Positions 6,197 through 9,595 of a stretch of DNA of 9,595 nucleotides are shown here, in pieces. This DNA comes from Nanobdellota archaeon. GTDB lineage: Archaea > Nanobdellota > Nanobdellia > Pacearchaeales > GW2011-AR1. How positions within the stretch are numbered: the stretch's first letter is position 1; each line of letters begins with the position of its first letter. The DNA lies in contig JAKLIN010000023.1 of the NCBI GenBank assembly GCA_022709585.1, positions 1 to 9,595 on the forward strand, in the 5' to 3' direction. The notes under the pieces were generated by a model, which saw nothing but the letters and a program-made list of their open reading frames with translations, did no database searches and was not told where the DNA came from. The position numbers were made by a program, and so were the translations under genes.

Positions 6197-7833
6197 TGAA
6201 AAATAAAAATTTAATTTTTAGCTTTGTAGGATTAATTTTTTTATTTGGAATAATATTTAATTCTTATTTCATTTCCGCAGAAACATTATACTGCGCAGAA
6301 AAAACAATAAGCGGCGCTTGGTGCCAGAATGTTCCTTTTGAAAAAGTGGATACAAACTTTCAATATGCAGAAACTTCCTGCCAGGCAACTTATTATTGCA
6401 AAACTGGAACTTGCGTAAACAGCAACGAAGGAGTTTGCTCTTCAAATGTTCCAAAAAAAGTTTGCGAGCAATCCAAAGGTGTGTGGGATGAAAAAGCTTC
6501 CAAGGATATTCCTTTATGTAACTTAGGCTGTTGCTTGCTTGGAAATCAAGCTGCTTTTACAACTCAAACAAGATGTGGAAAACTTTCTTCAGATTATAAT
6601 TTGAATATGACTTTTAGAAAAGATATCACAAATGAAGCTCAGTGCATTGCAAGCGCTTATCCATTGATAAGAGGCGCTTGCGTTTCAGACAGCGAATTCC
6701 AAAAAACATGCTCGCTTATTACTAAAGAGGAATGCAATAAAAGAATTGCAACTGCTTCTGGGGGAATTTCAGTTTCTTTCCACGAGGGACTTTTGTGCTC
6801 TGCTCCTTCTTTGGGAACAAATTGTTTGCCAAGCAACAGAACAACTTGTGTGGAAGACAAAGAAGAAGTTTACCTTTTAGACTCTTGCGGAAATATTGCA
6901 AATATTTATGATTCAGAAAAAATGAACTCGCCTGAATATTGGGAAACCATACAATCTGGAAGAGAATCTTGCGAATTAACTTATGATAATCAAGGAAATC
7001 CTACAAATTCTGATGTTTGTGGAAATTGCAATTATCTTGATGGAAGCACCTGTAAAGCTTCTCAAAGAACAGATTCAATTAAGCCAGAAGTTGGAGAAAA
7101 TATTTGTGCTCCATTGAATTGCGAATGGAAAGGAAAAACATATCTTCACGGAGAAAGCTGGTGCGAAACAACCGGAGAAGCTGGAAATGAAAATCTTGTT
7201 GGAAGCGAACATATTTTAATGAAATGTTATGATAGCGAAGTTCTTGTTGAGCCTTGCGCTGCTTTCAGACAAGAGATTTGCAGTCAAAGCAGCATTAATG
7301 GATTCGGTGTTTCAAGTTGTGTTGTAAACAGATGGCAAGATTGCATTTCTCAAACCAGTCAAGAAAATTGCGAAGATTCTGACAAGAGAGATTGCGCTTG
7401 GACAGAAGTTTCTGGAATTGTAAATTTATCTTCAAGTTTAATTGGATTAGGCAATTTAACAGGCGGAGCAGCTTGCATTCCAAAATACACTCCTGGATTA
7501 AGTTTCTGGAAATCTGATGCTAGAGCTGAACAAGCTTGCAGTGTTGCAAGCAATTATTGTGTTGTAAAAATGAAAAGAGGAATTCTTGGACAATTATTGA
7601 AATGGGATACTTGGAGATGCGAGCAAGGAATGATTGATTCTCTTACTGGAACAGACAACAATTGCGAATGTGTTACTGATCAGGATTACTGGAAATCAGA
7701 AGTAAACAAATTATGCTCTGCTGTTGGAGATTGCGGAGTTACAAAGAATTACCTTGGAACAATTGGAGAGCTTAGTGAAATCAAAGTTGATAAAATTCAA
7801 ACAGGAAAAGACGCGGAGACAACTGCAGAATAA
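6196..7833 (+). CDS. Secreted protein with 41 cysteines
   Basis: The ATG at 6196 shares its A with the previous gene's stop (TAATG), indicating coupled translation. The frame is also open back to an ATG at 6175, but only 6196 gives a clean signal peptide: MKNKN, hydrophobic 6-25, cut near ISA28. The 517-residue mature part contains 41 cysteines (about 8%), spread evenly, and no further membrane helix. Recurrent patterns are a C-x4-6-C ladder (62-90), NLGCCL (109-114), CGNCNYLDGSTC (275-286), the short module C-ISQTSQEN-C-EDSDKRD-C-AW (383-402), and a C-terminal LCSAVGDCGVTKNYLG (506-521). Sequons N137, N214, N410 and N420 fit extracellular glycosylation. All Arg codons I read are AGA. Two tandem TAA stops end the gene. 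Probably a disulfide-rich cell-surface component partnering its operon neighbours. I do not recognise a named family. Confidence 0.9.
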   Translation: MKNKNLIFSFVGLIFLFGIIFNSYFISAETLYCAEKTISGAWCQNVPFEKVDTNFQYAETSCQATYYCKTGTCVNSNEGVCSSNVPKKVCEQSKGVWDEKASKDIPLCNLGCCLLGNQAAFTTQTRCGKLSSDYNLNMTFRKDITNEAQCIASAYPLIRGACVSDSEFQKTCSLITKEECNKRIATASGGISVSFHEGLLCSAPSLGTNCLPSNRTTCVEDKEEVYLLDSCGNIANIYDSEKMNSPEYWETIQSGRESCELTYDNQGNPTNSDVCGNCNYLDGSTCKASQRTDSIKPEVGENICAPLNCEWKGKTYLHGESWCETTGEAGNENLVGSEHILMKCYDSEVLVEPCAAFRQEICSQSSINGFGVSSCVVNRWQDCISQTSQENCEDSDKRDCAWTEVSGIVNLSSSLIGLGNLTGGAACIPKYTPGLSFWKSDARAEQACSVASNYCVVKMKRGILGQLLKWDTWRCEQGMIDSLTGTDNNCECVTDQDYWKSEVNKLCSAVGDCGVTKNYLGTIGELSEIKVDKIQTGKDAETTAE

Positions 7834-7886
7834 TAAAATAATCAGAATAATAATCAAAATAATTGAAATACAAAAATAAAATAAAA
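7834..7886 (+). other. A-rich linker between the Cys-rich gene and the large surface protein gene
   Basis: Fifty-three bases of almost only A and T, opening with a second in-frame TAA. Imperfect direct repeats of AATAATCA-like units occur (7838-7863). No convincing TATA box sits 26 bp before the ATG at 7887 (AAATAATTGAA is weak), there is no oligo-T terminator and no Shine-Dalgarno-like sequence. The simplest reading is an unstructured linker inside one transcript. Confidence 0.4.
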
Positions 7887-9595
7887 ATGAACAAAAAACA
7901 AATTCAAAAAGAGAAACAAGTGCTTGCATTAACTCAGATATTCACAATTGTGATTAGCTTGTTTGCTTTCTCCTACATCCTCGGAGATAATTTGAAATTT
8001 GTGAGTGCTGATGAACCTGAACCTCCTTCTTCTTGCGAAACAGATTTAGACTGCGGCTCAAGGGAAGATTTCAATAATTATTGTGGACCACAAAAAAAAT
8101 GCATTACATTTCAAGGCACAGATAAACAACGTATAGGTGGAATCTTTGATGAACGAGGAGGTACTCTCAAACCTAGTGGAAAATGTATTTTTGATGTAGA
8201 ATGTGCTTCTTATCTCTGCGATGAAACTGAAAATTGTGCCCCAAGTTTAAAGACAGAAAGTAAGGAGGGAGATGGCCAAAAAATAACACTCCCCATTCCG
8301 GGAAGTCAACAGAACTCCGAGAATTTAATAGAAATGTGGGAAACAGTTCAAACAGGAAAAGAGATTTATAACTCTGTTTTGGGTAAAGGTGCTGAAGATA
8401 CTCTCCCCTTATTAAATCCAGATTCATTGGGAAGTATGACTCAACTTCGACTTCTTGAGTCTCAAATGGGAACAAAGTTTACTGCTGAAGAATTGGCTGC
8501 GATTGAAAAGGGAATTAAACGTACAGAATCTCCAATTGGCTCGTGGATTACAGAAAAATTGGGGTATCAAATCTTTGGCGAAGAAGCTGCATTTGGATTT
8601 GCAGAAGTTACAGTTGGCTCAATCCTGAAAGGAGCGGCATGGGCAGCAGGAGCATATGTTGCTGGTAAAAAAATAGGTGAGATGATGGGATTAAGCGAGT
8701 ATAATTCTCAGTGGTTAGGACTTTCTGCAGCAGTTGGATTTTTTGCATTTCAATCAGGTATTTCTGGAGGAATTGCAGGATGGTTAGCAGAGTCAGGAGT
8801 AACTGCAGCATTGGGATTAGGTTCTGTAACAATGGGGACTCTTACAGCAGGTGTTTCAATTGTAATTGGAGCAATTATTTTCGCAGTAACTTACAGAGAA
8901 GAAAAATATGAAGTTTATTCTGTTACATGCTCACCTTGGCAAGCACCTCTTGGAGGTAAAGAATGTGAAAGATGCAATGACGGAGATTTACCTTGCACAG
9001 AGTACAGATGTAAGAGTCTCGGCCAAGCATGTGAATTAGAAAACAAAGGAACAACAGAAGAAATATGTGTTTGGACTTCAGAAGGAGATATTGAATATCC
9101 TGAAATAACTCCTTGGAATGAAATTTTAACAGAAGGTTACGAATATAGTTCAGATACATCCATATCTCCTCCAGACAAAGGAGTAAGAATTGTAAGCAAA
9201 GCAGATTCTTCTGCTTGTGTTTCAGCATCAACACCTCTTAAATTTGGAGTTAGCTTAAATGAACCTGGAAGATGTAAAATAGATTCTGAAAGAAAAGATT
9301 CTTTTGAAGAAATGAGTTTCTTCATTGGAAACAGTCAAACATTGAAATACAATCACGTTCAAGAAATTAATTTATTGGACTTGCAAGCATTAAGAAATGA
9401 AAACACTTCAATTTATCAAAATGAAGAATTGAACTTGCATGTAAGATGCCAAGATGCAAATGGAAATTCCAACACTGCAACATTTGTATTCAGCTTCTGC
9501 ATGGAACCTGGGCCAGACACAACTGCTCCACAAATAAAAGCAACAAGCATACTTAATGGAATGCCTGTTTCTCAAGGCAAAACTGAAGTTAACTT
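7887..9595 (+). CDS. Large Cys-rich, Ig-like-repeat surface protein with an internal hydrophobic block (5' part only)
   Basis: Read by hand, the frame is open from ATG 7887 to the edge: 569 codons with no stop, so the protein is larger. Layout: basic N-terminus (1-14) and hydrophobic signal segment (15-34), cut near VSA42; a cysteine-knot-like region (CETDLDC... and CIFDVECASYLC, about 50-115); a polar segment (120-230); a Gly/Ala-rich hydrophobic block (234-335) with two or three possible membrane helices; a dense cysteine cassette (348-394) containing CERCNDGDLPCTEYRCKSLG and QAC; then beta-rich sequence with HVRCQDANGNSNTATF and DTTAPQI, which mark the ends and starts of Ig/fibronectin-like repeats. 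Arg codons differ between the 5' third (5 of 5 not AGA) and the rest (8 of 8 AGA). It follows the 41-cysteine gene on the same strand. I recall similar large proteins in DPANN genomes. Role inferred as cell-surface contact or attachment. Confidence 0.87.
   Translation, partial: MNKKQIQKEKQVLALTQIFTIVISLFAFSYILGDNLKFVSADEPEPPSSCETDLDCGSREDFNNYCGPQKKCITFQGTDKQRIGGIFDERGGTLKPSGKCIFDVECASYLCDETENCAPSLKTESKEGDGQKITLPIPGSQQNSENLIEMWETVQTGKEIYNSVLGKGAEDTLPLLNPDSLGSMTQLRLLESQMGTKFTAEELAAIEKGIKRTESPIGSWITEKLGYQIFGEEAAFGFAEVTVGSILKGAAWAAGAYVAGKKIGEMMGLSEYNSQWLGLSAAVGFFAFQSGISGGIAGWLAESGVTAALGLGSVTMGTLTAGVSIVIGAIIFAVTYREEKYEVYSVTCSPWQAPLGGKECERCNDGDLPCTEYRCKSLGQACELENKGTTEEICVWTSEGDIEYPEITPWNEILTEGYEYSSDTSISPPDKGVRIVSKADSSACVSASTPLKFGVSLNEPGRCKIDSERKDSFEEMSFFIGNSQTLKYNHVQEINLLDLQALRNENTSIYQNEELNLHVRCQDANGNSNTATFVFSFCMEPGPDTTAPQIKATSILNGMPVSQGKTEVN

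Noticed and set aside
7834..7886. A-rich repeats as a regulatory repeat array or attachment site
   Set aside because: The units are short and imperfect, and could arise by chance in nearly pure A/T sequence.
8173..8475. 100-codon minus-strand open frame
   Set aside because: It is antisense to the large surface gene, whose frame has signal peptide, cysteine modules and repeats. The shadow has no coherent features.

Overview
The window looks like chromosomal DNA of a DPANN archaeon, most likely from the Woesearchaeota/Pacearchaeota part of the group. The lineage is inferred from gene content: an archaeal PCNA clamp, a one-polypeptide archaeo-eukaryotic primase, and several cysteine-rich secreted or membrane-anchored proteins of kinds I associate with these lineages. 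The DNA is AT-rich, AGA is the favoured Arg codon in the surface genes, and most genes have a TATA-like box about 26 bp before the ATG, as expected for leaderless archaeal mRNAs. No RNA gene, insertion sequence, CRISPR array or long repeat is visible. The window is almost fully coding: gaps are 47-85 bp and two genes overlap by one base.

Left part (1-2866, minus strand): two envelope genes. The distal one runs off the left edge and encodes a secreted or anchored beta-rich protein with several N-glycosylation sequons. The proximal one encodes a signal peptide, an alpha/alpha-toroid-like ectodomain, three cysteine modules each ending in CC, one membrane helix and a Pro/Arg/Gln-rich cytoplasmic tail.

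Middle (2914-5349): a replication pair transcribed divergently from an 84-bp spacer. The minus-strand gene is a primase with an intact PriS catalytic core, two CxxC zinc ribbons, and a C-terminal domain like that of PriL from which every expected Fe-S cysteine is missing. The plus-strand gene is the sliding clamp PCNA.

Right part (5435-9595, plus strand): three envelope genes in a row. They are a small pilin-like membrane protein with an R-G-Q-V-T N-terminus, a secreted protein with 41 cysteines whose ATG overlaps the previous stop, and the first 569 codons of a large surface protein. The last has cysteine knots, a 100-residue Gly/Ala-rich hydrophobic block, a dense cysteine cassette and the start of Ig-like repeats. 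They probably form a cell-surface assembly stabilised by disulfides. I regard this cluster and the cysteine-free primase domain as the two most interesting parts of the window.
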